From NCBI GenBank assembly GCA_963682025.1, contig OY821519.1, positions 160,139,457-160,203,456 on the forward strand: a stretch of DNA of 64,000 bases. The letters are read 5' to 3'. The position numbers were made by a program, and so were the translations under genes. Positions 52,201 to 61,895 of the stretch are shown here, one piece after another. The notes under the pieces were generated by a model. It was not told the DNA's origin. It did no database searches and worked only from the letters and a program-made list of their open reading frames with translations. Each line of letters starts with the position of its first letter. The first letter of the stretch is position 1. The DNA is from Cordilura impudica (taxonomy: Eukaryota > Arthropoda > Insecta > Diptera > Scathophagidae).

Positions 52201-52478
52201 TTTACGGTTGATTGATCAGCTAAGTGTAGAGTACTGAATTTAGCTGCAACCAAAGGTATATGCATCTCGTTAATAAGAGACAATTGGATACATGAATGGG
52301 TTGCACCAGTATCCATAATGGCTGGAATCTTCTTTTGTTTAATCGTTATCCACGTGCGTACGCGAAAGTCGTCGTCAGGAGTTAGTGTAATAGGAAAGGG
52401 TACATGTTTTAGAGGTTCTCTTCTCCTTCCCTTGCCGAAGGACCTCCTCTTGAGTTTCCCGCCATTTTTCTGCAACAA
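49284..52478 (-). CDS. pol: Element B Pol, copy 2
   Basis: 1064 codons, identical to copy 1 except that residue 380, just after the RT active site in the LGRTLAE segment, is Pro (codon at 51341-51339) instead of His. All catalytic residues are present. It needs the same -1 frameshift from gag. Confidence 0.93.
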   Translation of the reverse strand: MLQKNGGKLKRRSFGKGRRREPLKHVPFPITLTPDDDFRVRTWITIKQKKIPAIMDTGATHSCIQLSLINEMHIPLVAAKFSTLHLADQSTVNVEGSVNIQFRLNGSVYNHMFLVLRTSLDPIIIGMNFLHQTGCELRIVPRKKNTFQELPPRHIRTTQISSLQLISTSVTSDDTLEDHQVQNFLNNELPRFDSISGHSNVTEHVITMKHPRPLRQRYYPRNPAMQKVIDDQIDELLKEGRIEPSKSPYSSPIVLARKKNNEWRLCVDFRQINENSIRDAYPIPQINPILEKLRNSKFFSTIDLRNGYWQIPMNTESKLYTAFTVPGRGLFQWRVMPFGLHSAPATFQRALDTVIGPELDSFAFAYLDDIIVLGRTLAEPLRNLKIVFDRLVAANLRINYDKCSFAKKQIRYLGHVISEKGVHTDPEKVSAIQALPEPTTLKELRSFLNTAAWYRRFVANFSTLTGPLNKLLKKNQEWQWGAQQQLAFEEVKWKLIEAPALTCPDFNRTFILQTDASDVGLGVVLTQEFDDGEKAIAYASRTLSAPERNYTVTEKECLAIIWGIRKMRHYIEGYHFVIVTDHQSLKWLNSIQSPSGRIARWALEMMQFDYEVRYRKGKLNVIADSLSRSPLPTDDKTIPILQALQKNAEDDDAWYTNKLEMLNNDPQKLPDYQIDDHGNLRRHIFDSSAYNDEDPVPWKLVVPKSGRSRVLNECHDSVTAGHLGINKTIARVTKLYYWPGIFRDITKHVRNCVTCQRFKPLQQAPAGKMYTTQVPLPWHTVCADFVGPLPRSVHGNTTLIVFHDKFSKWSEFVAARQATTKTFIKAFRERILARFGVPHILLTDNGTQFTSRECQKFFQSLGVKQHYTAPYSPHENPTERTNRTIKTMIAQYTHENQRKWDEHLPELTLAINTSKQSSTKYSPAYLTQGRELRLPNTLFNHKTQSEDTDIAQHPDNKSQHLQEVFKIVRSNLQTATSAQATHYNLRRREWVPRKGDLVLVRKRVLSKAVDHFAAKLAPRFEGPYLVAEFISPVIVRLFDSEGKKRRGTAHLKDLKAYHTEDGQS

Positions 52479-53410
52479 TCAATCGTCTTCACGCCTCTTT
52501 TACCACAATCCCAGCAAAATAAAACTTGAGGTTTAGAACAAACAGCACGATGATGACCTCCCTCTCCGCAACGATAGCATACATAATTATTATTGGGATG
52601 GGCGACTGTAGTTTGTATACGTCGGACAATTTTCTTCTGTGACAACTCCTCCGACCGTAGGTTTTCATATTCTTGTGCCAATACAATTAACTCCCGCAAT
52701 TGATTAAATTCACGTCTTTTGATGTAGATCTTGTATTCCGCTCTACAATTTCTGAAAATTCGCTCCAATTGTTCACCCGTAGATATTTTTGACCAGCGCA
52801 TCAATGATTGTAAAGCAGTAACATAGTCGACAAAATTTTCATCTGCGTGTTGTAATCGATTTCTGATTTCGTCCTCCAAATTCTCGAAAAATCGTACTGG
52901 TAAAAAGAAAAGCTTGAAGTCGTCAACAAAATTGTTATAAGACTTCCAGTTTTGTTTGTTATTACGGTACCATGATAACGCGGACCCTTTGAAAAGTTCA
53001 GGCATATAATTCAACAATGCATTTAACGATATATTATAACACGTTGCCAACTCTTCGATTCGTTCTAGAAAACCCAGAGGATCTTTACCACCATCGTATT
53101 TAACACCCCATTTCCGCACTTTATCACACACTTCGGATACATTTGTTGCATTGGTTTCATGCGTCGGTCGTAATGGAGAAGAGTCACGGGAGGCTTGTAA
53201 ATTCGGAACTTTTAATTCTTTACCTGCTTCGTAACCAAGCCTCAACTTATTTATGTAAAGTTCGTGTTCAACAGGAATCGATTCTTGGTCAAGATAACTT
53301 CTTAATCGGGCTCTCATGTCATCTACACTGCCATCGTCCTTGAGACCCAGGTCCTTTAAACAGGTACTCAAGGCATCCTTTTTTATTAGATTGATGAAGG
53401 CACGACTCAT
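52409..53410 (-). CDS. gag: Element B Gag, copy 2
   Basis: 333 aa, identical in translation to copy 1, with the ATG at 53410. It has the same single intact zinc knuckle plus degenerate second one and overlaps pol by 70 bases. Confidence 0.92.
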   Translation of the reverse strand: MSRAFINLIKKDALSTCLKDLGLKDDGSVDDMRARLRSYLDQESIPVEHELYINKLRLGYEAGKELKVPNLQASRDSSPLRPTHETNATNVSEVCDKVRKWGVKYDGGKDPLGFLERIEELATCYNISLNALLNYMPELFKGSALSWYRNNKQNWKSYNNFVDDFKLFFLPVRFFENLEDEIRNRLQHADENFVDYVTALQSLMRWSKISTGEQLERIFRNCRAEYKIYIKRREFNQLRELIVLAQEYENLRSEELSQKKIVRRIQTTVAHPNNNYVCYRCGEGGHHRAVCSKPQVLFCWDCGKRGVKTIDCCRKMAGNSRGGPSAREGEENL

Positions 53411-53541
53411 TTTTTCACTTTTCCGATGGAATATTTTTTCTTAATTTTTTTTTTTTTATAATGTTAGTATTTGAGCTTTTTTTTTTATATATATTTTTAA
53501 GTTTTTTTTTTTTTTTTTTTTTAAAGGTTTTTACGTTTAAA

Positions 53542-53559
53542 GTCCCTGCTCGGGCGCCA
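53542..53559 (-). promoter_or_regulatory. Element B primer-binding site, copy 2
   Basis: Same lysine-tRNA-type site as at 47608-47625, one base inside LTR3. Confidence 0.88.
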
Positions 53560-53560
53560 T

Positions 53561-54747
53561 TTATAATAATGTTTGCCAGGATATGCCAGTCGAAGCCAGG
53601 ATTAATAAAAACGATTTTAGTTTTTTCTTTTTAATATCCAGATAATGATCTTTATTTAAACAAAGGTTAAGATTTTTTTCAGAGAACTAGCTTAGATTTC
53701 CCGTCTCAGTCACTATCGTTTTCCGGTTGCATCACTACTGCCCCGAATTGTGTCTTGTCATGTCATTTTAAAAAAAGGGGGTTAATGTATTAGTTAATAC
53801 TAAGCCTGGGACCTATGGCCAGTAGTATCCCTGTGCACTAATACTACAGTGTCTGGGAACTATGGCTGTTACAAACCAGTAGTAACCCCGCTCACTACTA
53901 CTACAGTGTCTGGGAACTATGGCTGTTACAAACCAGTAGTAACCCCGCTCACTACTACTACAGTGTCTGGGAACTATGGCTGTTACAAACCAGTAGTAAC
54001 CCCGCTCACTACTACTACAGTGTCTGGGAACTATGGCTGTTACAAACCAGTAGTATCCCCGCTCACTACTATCAGCTGCGTTTTTCCATCACTGTATGTG
54101 GCTACTAGCGAAGCTATTACAGACTTGCACTAGCTGTCCGCACACGGTGACAAGTCGAACCCAACTGAAGTTGTAGTAGAATGAACCTTCCTATATAAAT
54201 GGTATGTTGCTAAAAATGAAAGAGAATTAATTATCGTATATGAGTGAGAGTTGAATTATAACTAATACATCTTACTTCTCGAAACCAACTGAAGTTGTAG
54301 TGGAATGTACACACATTCAAATGGTCTGCTATTAACATAGAAAGAGACTTTATCGTGTCTTGTATGAGTGAGAGTTGGATTCTATATTCTAACTAACACC
54401 GGCTTAAGGTGTGGATAAGTAGGGGAAGGCTAAGAGACACTATTGCTCACTAATACAGTCCAATGTAAAAAGTGTGTGTGTGAGTCGAATTCTACCTAGG
54501 TTCTCTTATACTGAACTCTTATACATTCTACTCTTAAACTAACCAAATAGAACTTAGATTTAAAATTCAATAAAATTCAATACTAATTAACAAATAATAA
54601 TTCAATTTCAAATTAATGTTTTGTATAATCTTGCAATTCACGATATTATACTGGTATATATAAATTAATCAATACTTTTCAATTCATTATAAATAATCAA
54701 TTCAGTTTACCTATAATTATTAAATTATGTAACGAAACTTCGTTACA
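53561..54747 (-). repeat. Element B LTR3 (5'-most)
   Basis: 1187 bp, 57-bp repeats at 53844-54071. It is followed by the ATATA target duplication at 54748-54752. It differs from the other LTRs by G for T near 54422. Confidence 0.92.
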
Positions 54748-55365
54748 ATATATAATAGCATCAAGATTAAATATAACCTTTTCAAAAAAAAATTAGATTA
54801 ATTGAACTGTATTCCTTTGTGGATTTTTTCTTACAAATTACTGTTTTTATTTTCTATTTAAAATTTTTTTTTTTTTATTTATTTGCCAAGAGCGGTTAAC
54901 GCTTTCTGGCCTACGGGTGCATAACGGGATGCTCCATTTTTTTTTTTTTTTTTTTTTGTTTTTGGTAAAACTAGGATGAACTACCTGTTCGTTGTTTTAT
55001 TAGGGGCATATTGATGTGTATATTGATATATACCAGGGGTCTTTTGATGTGTTTTTCCTTCGTTTTCTCCTGGCCCGTCTTTCTTCTGTACTCTTCTATG
55101 AAGATATGTTTTGGCCCTTCCGCCATTGATTTTGCAATCTCCACTGTCTTTAGGCCAGACAGTATCTTCCTTCAACGCAGCTGATGGATCGTTGTGGCTG
55201 ATCCACCAGGACAATATTATTATGCGATTTTTTTTTTTTTTTTATTATTTTCAGGATTGCTCAATTTGAGAGCATAATCCTTGTATTATATATATATATG
55301 TTTTTCATAATATATATATTTTTTTTTTTACAATGCTCATCTAAGGAGCACTGGCAGGATCGCCA
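54748..55365 (-). other. Element A leader, part 2, with primer-binding site
   Basis: This is an untranslated leader with long T-runs (54933-54956, 55230-55243) and AT repeats (55289-55300). It ends at the primer-binding site TGGCGATCCTGCCAG (55365-55351, minus). The minus frame at 55214-54981 begins with TTG, not ATG, and resembles nothing. Confidence 0.75.
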
Positions 55366-55725
55366 TATAGCAGACAAGATAGTTTTTTAGTTTAATAGTA
55401 TTTATTTTATTTATGCTTCAGCTCTATCTAGGAGCTGAGTCTTTTAATGCTAAATTATTAATGATTTATTGATTATAAAATGTTCTTCTTTATATACATA
55501 TTTTCAACCTATATTTACAACAGTGTGTTACCTGCACTTGGGTCAGCATAAACATAAGTGTGTCAGCGTAACAACAACATACAATAACAATATACGCAGT
55601 CATACAATGTTTTGCAAATGCAGTGGTCAACAATATTGATATTTGTTATTTCCGCATTTGCAAATATTGTACGCTATGCAGTGTGGGTATTATACAGCAC
55701 ACTACGAAAGTCGTGTTACGCTACA
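55366..55725 (-). repeat. Element A 5' LTR
   Basis: 360 bp, two differences from 35849-36208. The target duplication CAAG follows at 55726-55729. Confidence 0.92.
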
Positions 55726-56574
55726 CAAGTTTTCCGCATCAGTCAAACCGCAAACACAGGTGGACCAATACTATGTAGAACTAAGCAGAGAGCATTCTTC
55801 GGGCATGCCGGTGAATATAGGCAGATCTTTAGGAACTGATTGGCGTGTATTTATTTGTTGTTGTGTAAGTCTTTGATTGATGATGAGAGTAGACGATGGG
55901 GGCATGGGAAACATTGGATCAATATAAACACAATGATCTGAGAATGCTGGTTGTATGAAGTTGTTTTCAGTGGTCGTGTTGCTACTTACGTTTTTGTTGT
56001 AAAATTCACATTATTTGATGGGTTATTAATAAACGAGGTTATGTTATTCTTTGATGTTTCTTCATGTGTTTTATTTAGATTTATTGGTTCTTGTACTGAG
56101 GTAAGCTGTAGATCAGGGTTAGGTTGATTATTTAACCAGTTATGTACGGAGCTATTAATTGATTGTCCATCGTCACAGCCAACGTCTGCGTGTGTGAGTA
56201 TTTGATATTTCTTTCTAATAAATTCCCTTTCGAGTTGCGTCTCTTCTTGCAAAGGTTGGCGTTCTAAGGCACGTCTACGAGAACGTGATACTCTAGATGA
56301 TACTGAAGAGTCGCTAGGAATAGAAGTAGGTGAATGTGATCCTCTTTGATCTGGCTTAGAACAATTTTTGGTAGAGCCATGTTGTTCGCTGCTGTTGGTT
56401 GTTACCGATGTTGGCACAAGATATATGAAAAGTAAGACGGCACTTGCAGCAGTTGATTGTATTATTGTTGGATCATGGTTTGTTGCAGATATGATAGTTT
56501 TCTGGAAAATTCGTGGTTGTTTGGTGGATATTTGGTGGATGACCCTGTAGGGAAGAAGAAGAACAAGAATCCAT
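55726..56574 (-). pseudogene. gag: BEL gag, N-terminal part
   Basis: The likely start is the ATG at 56574 (MDSCSSSSLQGHPP). A Cys-rich stretch (CNKP ... NCCKCRLTFHISC, about 56510-56430) resembles the PHD-like finger at the N-terminus of many BEL Gags. The 143-codon frame at 56417-55986 has RRRALERQPLQEETQLEREF and RKKYQIL, the usual coiled segment. DLPIFTGMPEE and CGLTDAENL near 55800-55730 are the conserved start of the BEL capsid. Frameshifts occur near 56420 and 55985, and a TAG near 55770. The frame continues at 35848 across element A. Confidence 0.8.
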
Positions 56575-56680
56575 TTTGTTATGACTTACGGTATATCAGC
56601 CAAGGTAAATTGTTGGTGAAGCAAAAGTTAACAAATAATTTGTACACCAGAAAAAAGAACATTATTAAAATTTTCTTTAC

Positions 56681-57107
56681 TGGTGTGAAGTCCAAGCCCT
56701 GTGTATCGAATTGTAGATTATAAACGCAAAGTATAAGAATTCTTTAAACACAAGTTTGCTTTTATTTGCTTATACAAAAACGTTAAAATTCCTGAAATTA
56801 ATATTAATTTAATTATTTATAATTGAAACATATAATAGCGACTTTTTAACACTAACTTTTTTCGTTTGGAAACCAAGAGCTAAACTTCCTTAGTCGAACA
56901 AGCACGGTCTAGAATAATCTTTGAAAAGTAAAAAAATGGCTATTTATATAAAGTAAAAATGCTCTTATGAAAACCGCGTGGAAGTTTAACAATACAATCC
57001 AAAACAGTTATGACTGACGGTGAAACGATAAACAATTAAATAAAATACAAAACGGTTATCGATAATTTGTGGTGTACACCATCGATTAGGCAGTGGCAGA
57101 GGCAATA
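56681..57107 (-). repeat. BEL 5' LTR
   Basis: It matches 26501-26910 with many small differences. On the minus strand it begins TATTGCC (TGTTACC in the other copy) and ends TTCACACCA. Confidence 0.75.
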
Positions 57108-57747
57108 TGATAAAGCAGTTCATTCAATTTATTAAAATCAGTTAAAGCAAAATAATTTACTCATCGCAGTATTTAGCCCCGTTATAGGCTCTTCTTGGCC
57201 ATCATCAAGAATTATACCAAAAGTAGGGTGATATCGATCTTCAGATATAGATATTGGGTCAATGCAATTCACTACAAAACCAACATTATCCACAAAAACT
57301 AGATCCAACATTTTTTGTTCGAGCTCAAAACAATTTATCTTATGCATTTCCATATTGGGTAATAGGTTATAGCTATACAAGTTCCATTGTAGCGAGCTCC
57401 TTTACCTTTTCAACCCAGAATAACTCACGACTTAGCAGTATTTTCGATAATATGCATGGTAATCTGTTATTATTGTACTGGAATGAAGTTTTACTAATAT
57501 ATTGTAGATGCAGACTTATTGTGTAGAAATGATTGTCTTCAGCGGTTGTTTCCAGCATGAGAACATAATTCGGCGTATCATTTGAGAGCTAAAAAATTGT
57601 TTTTGAGAAAATAGGGTTGCAAATTATCAGTTTCTTAAAAATACCCAAACGCTCATATCTGAGCAGCATATGATTGAAATGATCTGCTTTTGAGGTTGGT
57701 ATATATCTCCCTTTTTATATATGGGAAAAACCAGCATCGTATTAAAA
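57108..57747 (-). pseudogene. Jockey-like element N1, endonuclease half
   Basis: Minus frames 57558-57373 and 57380-57138 include LDLVFVDNVGFVVNCIDPIS and EDRYHPTFGI, the C-terminal block of non-LTR endonucleases with the conserved YHP, followed by the linker toward RT (DFNKLNELLY) that is cut by the BEL 5' LTR at 57107. The continuing linker and RT are at 26500-24812. The upstream part is broken (about 57740-57560). LOA-type DNA begins at about 57748. Confidence 0.65.
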
Positions 57748-57941
57748 GAGTTAGGTTAGGATAGGTTAGGTGGGTCGCCCGCCCGAAGGCGACTACACTC
57801 GGATGCCATATGGCCAATTGTGATGCCTTTTGGAAAGTGTCGGAAAGGTAGAGATAGGAAAAGAGATAGATAATTTAGGGAGTATGGAGAAGAAAGGATA
57901 GAAAAAAAGAAATGAAAGGTGAAAGAGAGCTCTTCCGTCCG

Positions 57942-60126
57942 CTATGCATCCCTCCTGAACCAGACAGATTCCTTCAAGAAGTCCGCAAGGTCGCCTAATG
58001 GAACATCTACTATGCAGCACAGGTTATCGAAAAATCTTTTCCCTAGATATTTGAGGCGCCGCTCCTTCAGTCCTGGACATTCACACAGCAAATGTTGCAT
58101 TGACTCCTCCTCGACCACATCCATACAGCTCCTACAGAAGTCAGCTCTCGGGACTCCTATGCGCTCGGCCATCCACCCTATTACACATTGTCCGGTGGGT
58201 GCTCCTATAAGTAGGCTGATTGTCCCTTTACCAAAGCCAAGGAGTGCTTTCGTTCTCCTAGGGTTCGGCAAGGGCCATAGGATCTGAGATATTCTGCAAG
58301 AGGTCAGTTGCGTCCACCTTGTCCTTAATTCAAGATCAGCTGCTTCTTCAATTATATTAGACAGCTCGGATAGATGGATTCTTATATCAGTGTCCATCGT
58401 CCCGCTCAAAGATTCTGAGCCTTCCGCGCACACTCGTCAGCCAGCTTGTTTCCTTTGACCCCACAATGTCCTCGAACTTAGAGTAGACCTGTGACCCTGT
58501 ATCGTCATCCACCTTCGAACCGTTGGTATACACTGAGATCATGGTCCTGTCTATGACAGAGTCTGCGCCCAGTCTTCCCTAGTCAGTATTTGGATCGTAA
58601 AATTAACCCCAAAATTCATCACTGGTGATATGTAATAGTTTTCCGATCAATTTGTGGCCCACCCACTGTCCGTAGGATTGTGTTGTGTCCCCAAGAGTTT
58701 TGTTATATGACTCCCTTAAGTGGCGAGCCACCTTCGCTGCCGTGCTCTTGATAAAAATATCAATAGGCATGATGTTCAGCATTACATCCAGTCCCGCCTG
58801 TGGTGTCGATTCTAATGGCTCCGATGGTGCCCAGACAGGTCAATCTCTGTGCCTTCAAGAGTCTAGAAAGTCTGTCACCTACGTTGTCAGCTTTCCACAA
58901 GACCAGATTAACATATGTCAGAATAGGTCTAATCGCACAATAGATCCAGTGGATGATCTGCGGTTTGAGACCCCATCTTCTGCCAAACGTCCTCCTGCAG
59001 GTGTAGAAGGCACATAACGCCTTCTTAGGCCTTTCCTCTACGTTACTCGCCCAAGGGAGCTTAGAGTCCAGAATGACACCCGAATATTTCGCCTCCTTTG
59101 ATAGTACCAGAGTCTTCCCATCCAGTCTTGGATGATTGAACTCAGGTATCTTTGTCCTTCTGGTAAAGAGAACCAGCTTGGTTTTAGAGGGGTTGACTCC
59201 CAGTCCGTTTTCCCTTGCCCAATTCACGAGTTCACCTACTTCCGATTGCATGAGGTCACTGATAGGAATCAACCTCTGTCGATAGGAATCAACCTCTGAC
59301 CAGAAGCACAATGTCGTCAGCGTAGGCGACATCTTTGGTGCCCATTCTGTCGAAAGTTGGAGGATTTTATTGATCAACAAGTTCCACAAAAGAGGAGATA
59401 TAACTCCTCCTTGTGAAGTTCCCCTCGTAGCCACCGTCCTCGCTACCCCTCACCTATTTTCGAGTTTACCATCCTACTCTTCAGCATGTTGCTCGTCCAA
59501 AGGACTACCTATGGATCCGTGACCGTATTATCTAAGGCTTCCAGGATCGATCAAATTCCTTATAGTGAAGGGCGTCCTAAATCATCCCCACTGCTTCATG
59601 TAAAGCCGTATCCACCGACCTTCCCCTGAGGTATACATGTTGAGCTCTACAGAAGTTGTCCGGTGTGGGCTTAATTCTCACATAGACATCTACCAATCTC
59701 TCCAAGGTTTTCAGTAAAAACGATGACAGACTGATACTTCTGTAGTCATTTGCGGTATTATGGTTTATCTTTCCCGCTTTGGGGATAAGAACCATTCTAA
59801 CCTCTCTGCACTCTTTTGTATATACCCTAATGACAGGCTGCCTGAATCGATCCTTAGTAGCCATGGCATAATTATCCCTATGGACTCCTCCAAAAGACTG
59901 ACTTGTAAGGCCTAAAAGATCGTACCACCCAATCTTCTTTGCCTTCATCCACTATTGATCTAATTTGCCCATATTCGGGAATTGCGGCTGATGTGAGAGT
60001 GCTCGTATCTTCTATCACCTCATCTCTGCAACCCGGGAAATGAGTATCCATTAGAAGTTCAATAGTATCTTTGCTACTTTCCTTGAAACTGCCGTCAGGT
60101 TCCTTAAGGAATCCTGGTATGATCAC
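57942..60126 (-). pseudogene. LOA-like RT and RNase H
   Basis: RT pieces: 60126-59878 linker, 59948-59577 with VRMVLIPKAGK and DYRSISLSSFLLKTLERLVD, 59434-58760 with GTSQGGVISPLLWNLL. The active-site YADD codons are at 59324-59313. A 20-bp tandem duplication (59261-59280 and 59281-59300) shifts the frame just after it. The RNase H end and C-terminal domain (58433-57942) show ELRTRWTQL, GAPTGQCVIGWMAERIG and CRSCMDVVEEESMQHLLCEC. RNase H in the same protein points to the LOA/I group. Multiple stops make it inactive. Confidence 0.78.
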
Positions 60127-61160
60127 GTCCCTGGAAAGGAGTTTACGAAGCCTTGTCGCCTCGTTGGTTCCTCAAGTTCCTCACAGAAACTGGCCCATGA
60201 TTCCCTCTTAACCCTGCGTGTCACCTTTTTGAAAGCATTGAAACTGAGACATTAGTTTCCCAATCCTTAGTTCTCTTGTTTGTTTGCCTCATTAAAGAGT
60301 TTTCTAGTTTCCGTTCTGTGTAGCTTAAGCTCTCGGGTCCACCACAATTTCCTAGAGGGCAAGCGCTCAGGGAAGGAATTTAGAAATGCTTCTTTAAGTG
60401 TTTTCGTCACTAGACGTGTTGAGTTCTCCACATCTTCAACACTGACCGGCCCATCAATATCCGGATGCAGTAGATTTTGAACAAGGCTGCGGAATTTTAC
60501 CCAGTTGGTCTTCTTCGGGTTCCAATATGGAACCAAACCCCCAAAGAGATATCAGTGCTGTAGATTATCCTGTAATGATCTGAAAAAAACATTTCTAGGA
60601 TACTCTCCAGTCTAAAATTCTAACAGTGTCTGAGTTCGAAACCAAAGTTTCGTCAATAACTTGTTCCCTAATCCAAATAAGTGGTTAAAAGGTGATCAAA
60701 ATCGGACTCACCTCTGCTGTTGATGTTAGTGCTTTCCCGTAAGGTGTGGTGAGCGTTGGCATCGCCACCAATCACCAGATCATGGCCCTTGGTCAAACGA
60801 ATCTCGTTCTCCTCATATGGCAGATACATTGAGGTTAGGATGAGTTTCGGCATACCCATCCTTTCAAGTGCCACCACGGTCAGATCGCCATTGCTGTGAT
60901 GAGACATTAAGAATAAATAATATTTTTCCTAAAGAAAATACAGCTCCGTATCTTACCTTCACCCGGTGGAAAAAGAGGTGTGAAATTCTGTAACCTTAAT
61001 CATCGAACCCTGTTGCCCCATAACCTGGGTTCTTGAATTAAGGCAACGTCCACCTTCTCCCACCCGATAAAATGCAGCAAGTCGCCCGTTGCTGTGTCAC
61101 ACTGATGCAGATTAATCTTCAACACTTTCATTCCACTGGGACTCATTGCTGCGTTTCCCG
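60127..61160 (-). pseudogene. LOA-like endonuclease (partial) and linker
   Basis: The frame 60907-60668 has VVALERMGMPKLILTSMYLP and GGDANAHHTL, the AP-endonuclease block with the catalytic Asp-x-Asn, then NSRGESDFDHLLTTYLD. The linker 60536-60267 has LWWTRELKLHRTETRKLFNEA. Before 60907 only scattered codons to 61150 remain, including DQHQCDTATGDL-like residues, so the N-terminus is lost. Confidence 0.72.
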
Positions 61161-61189
61161 CGTGGGAAGAATCATATTAAGTTGGTTCA

Positions 61190-61655
61190 GCCCATAATTT
61201 ATTTTTCCTTTGGAGAGACGCAGAAGCCGGAGAGACTCTGAGCTGATCTTTGACTATCTGGTCCCCTTGAGGACGTACACGGATGAGATTGCTCGTGTTA
61301 AGGAGGAGGACTGAAGGACTTTCGTACAGGACAACAGGGATGACCCTTGGGGTCAGGTTTACCGTATATTCAGGGGTAAACGGAAACAGACGGACTTGAG
61401 TGGTCTTCGAGTTAATGGTGTAGCTTTACAGACGTGGAGGCTGTGCACTAGCGCTTTACTTCAGACACTCTTCTCAGGGGGCGGAGCCAGCTGTCCATCG
61501 TCTCTATGAGGCGGTGGATGGTCCTCCGCCGATTGAAAGACTACACATGTGCCGAGTCAATAGTAGAAAGTGTCCAGGTTTGGATGGTATGACTGGAGAG
61601 ATGTGTAAGAGCATCTGGAAGGCCATACCGGAATACCTTGAGTCAGTCTATAGGT
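61190..61655 (+). pseudogene. Fragment of the same R1-clade family as 30503-35717
   Basis: It matches 32480-32915 closely, including LRTY-DEI, VKEEDW-like codons and SRKCPGLDGMTGEMCKSIW, with small deletions (for example the segment between ERL and HMC) and a frameshift. It ends where the CsRn1-type LTR begins. The rest of this copy is not in the window. Confidence 0.82.
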
Positions 61656-61873
61656 GTGTGGATACCTCCGAAATATTTCTAAAATTACAGTTTTTAGTTT
61701 TGATTCTTTTGTCAATATTTGTCAATAATTTTCATTTTTTAAATTAATATTATTAGAACATTATAATTGATTTGCTTTAATATTTTGTTTGAAAAGATAT
61801 AGTTTTAATAATTTTAAATAAATATTACCATTGTTAAATATTCTAAATTGTTTATTTACTTAAAACATCCTAT
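61654..61873 (+). repeat. CsRn1-type 5' LTR
   Basis: It lies between the R1 fragment and the primer-binding site. Its start is set at TGTGTGG and its end before ATTGGTGACC. No partner LTR is in the window, so the boundaries are approximate. Confidence 0.6.
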
Positions 61874-61875
61874 AA

Positions 61876-61885
61876 TTGGTGACCC
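61876..61885 (+). promoter_or_regulatory. Primer-binding site, tryptophan-tRNA type
   Basis: TGGTGACCCC follows the LTR almost directly, as in Kabuki and other CsRn1-clade elements. The bases after it have drifted. Confidence 0.65.
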
Positions 61886-61895
61886 CTGTGAAAGA

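Larger units (their letters stand above)
41693..54747 (-). mobile_element. Element B: tandem Osvaldo-like LTR retrotransposon (LTR-int-LTR-int-LTR)
   Basis: Three 1187-bp LTRs (41693-42879, 47627-48813, 53561-54747) alternate with two 4747-bp internal regions (42880-47626, 48814-53560) at an exact period of 5934 bp. One 5-bp duplication, ATATA (41688-41692 and 54748-54752), flanks the whole array, so it arose after, or as part of, a single integration. Only isolated base differences were seen: pol residue 380 (His or Pro), an A/G at 41982 in LTR1 and a T/G near 54422 in LTR3. Long LTRs, a lysine-tRNA-type primer site and Gag/Pol/ORF3 layout recall Osvaldo of Drosophila. Confidence 0.92.
35849..55725 (-). 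mobile_element. Element A: 412/mdg1-type Ty3/gypsy retrotransposon
   Basis: Two 360-bp LTRs (35849-36208 and 55366-55725) are flanked by CAAG (35845-35848 and 55726-55729). The polypurine tract AAAAAAGGAAGG (minus, 36220-36209) and primer-binding site TGGCGATCCTGCCAG (minus, 55365-55351) border them. Minus-strand order: leader, small ORF, gag, protease, RT, RNase H, integrase. Only two LTR differences were seen, so the insertion is recent, yet pol carries three stops and a frameshift. Element B sits in its leader. Confidence 0.9.
26501..57107 (-). mobile_element. BEL/Pao LTR retrotransposon spanning the nest
   Basis: LTRs at 26501-26910 (3') and 56681-57107 (5') are clearly related. Gag starts at 56574 and continues at 55726, then 35848-35723, then 30497-29795. 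Protease, RT, RNase H and integrase follow to 26923. At both gag breaks the reading frame on either side is in phase once the inserted element and one target duplication are set aside, which proves the order of events. A G-run (minus, 26922-26911) acts as polypurine tract. The element itself split Jockey-like N1. No clean target duplication remains, and the LTRs differ at many sites, so it is old. Confidence 0.85.
57748..61160 (-). mobile_element. LOA-like non-LTR retrotransposon, 5'-truncated
   Basis: Minus-strand endonuclease, RT and RNase H run from about 61160 to 57942, and the 3' end carries CCTAACC repeats (57748-57775). It is GC-richer than the surroundings. ORF1 and the endonuclease start are missing. 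It abuts N1 on the left and an R1-type fragment on the right. Confidence 0.78.

Noticed and set aside
54981..55214. 77-aa minus-strand ORF in the leader of element A
   Set aside because: It has no ATG (it begins TTG) and no similarity to any retrotransposon protein.
57254..57526. 90-aa plus-strand ORF
   Set aside because: It is antisense to the N1 endonuclease remnant.
57919..58287. 122-aa plus-strand ORF
   Set aside because: It is antisense to the RNase H/C-terminal domain of the LOA-like element.
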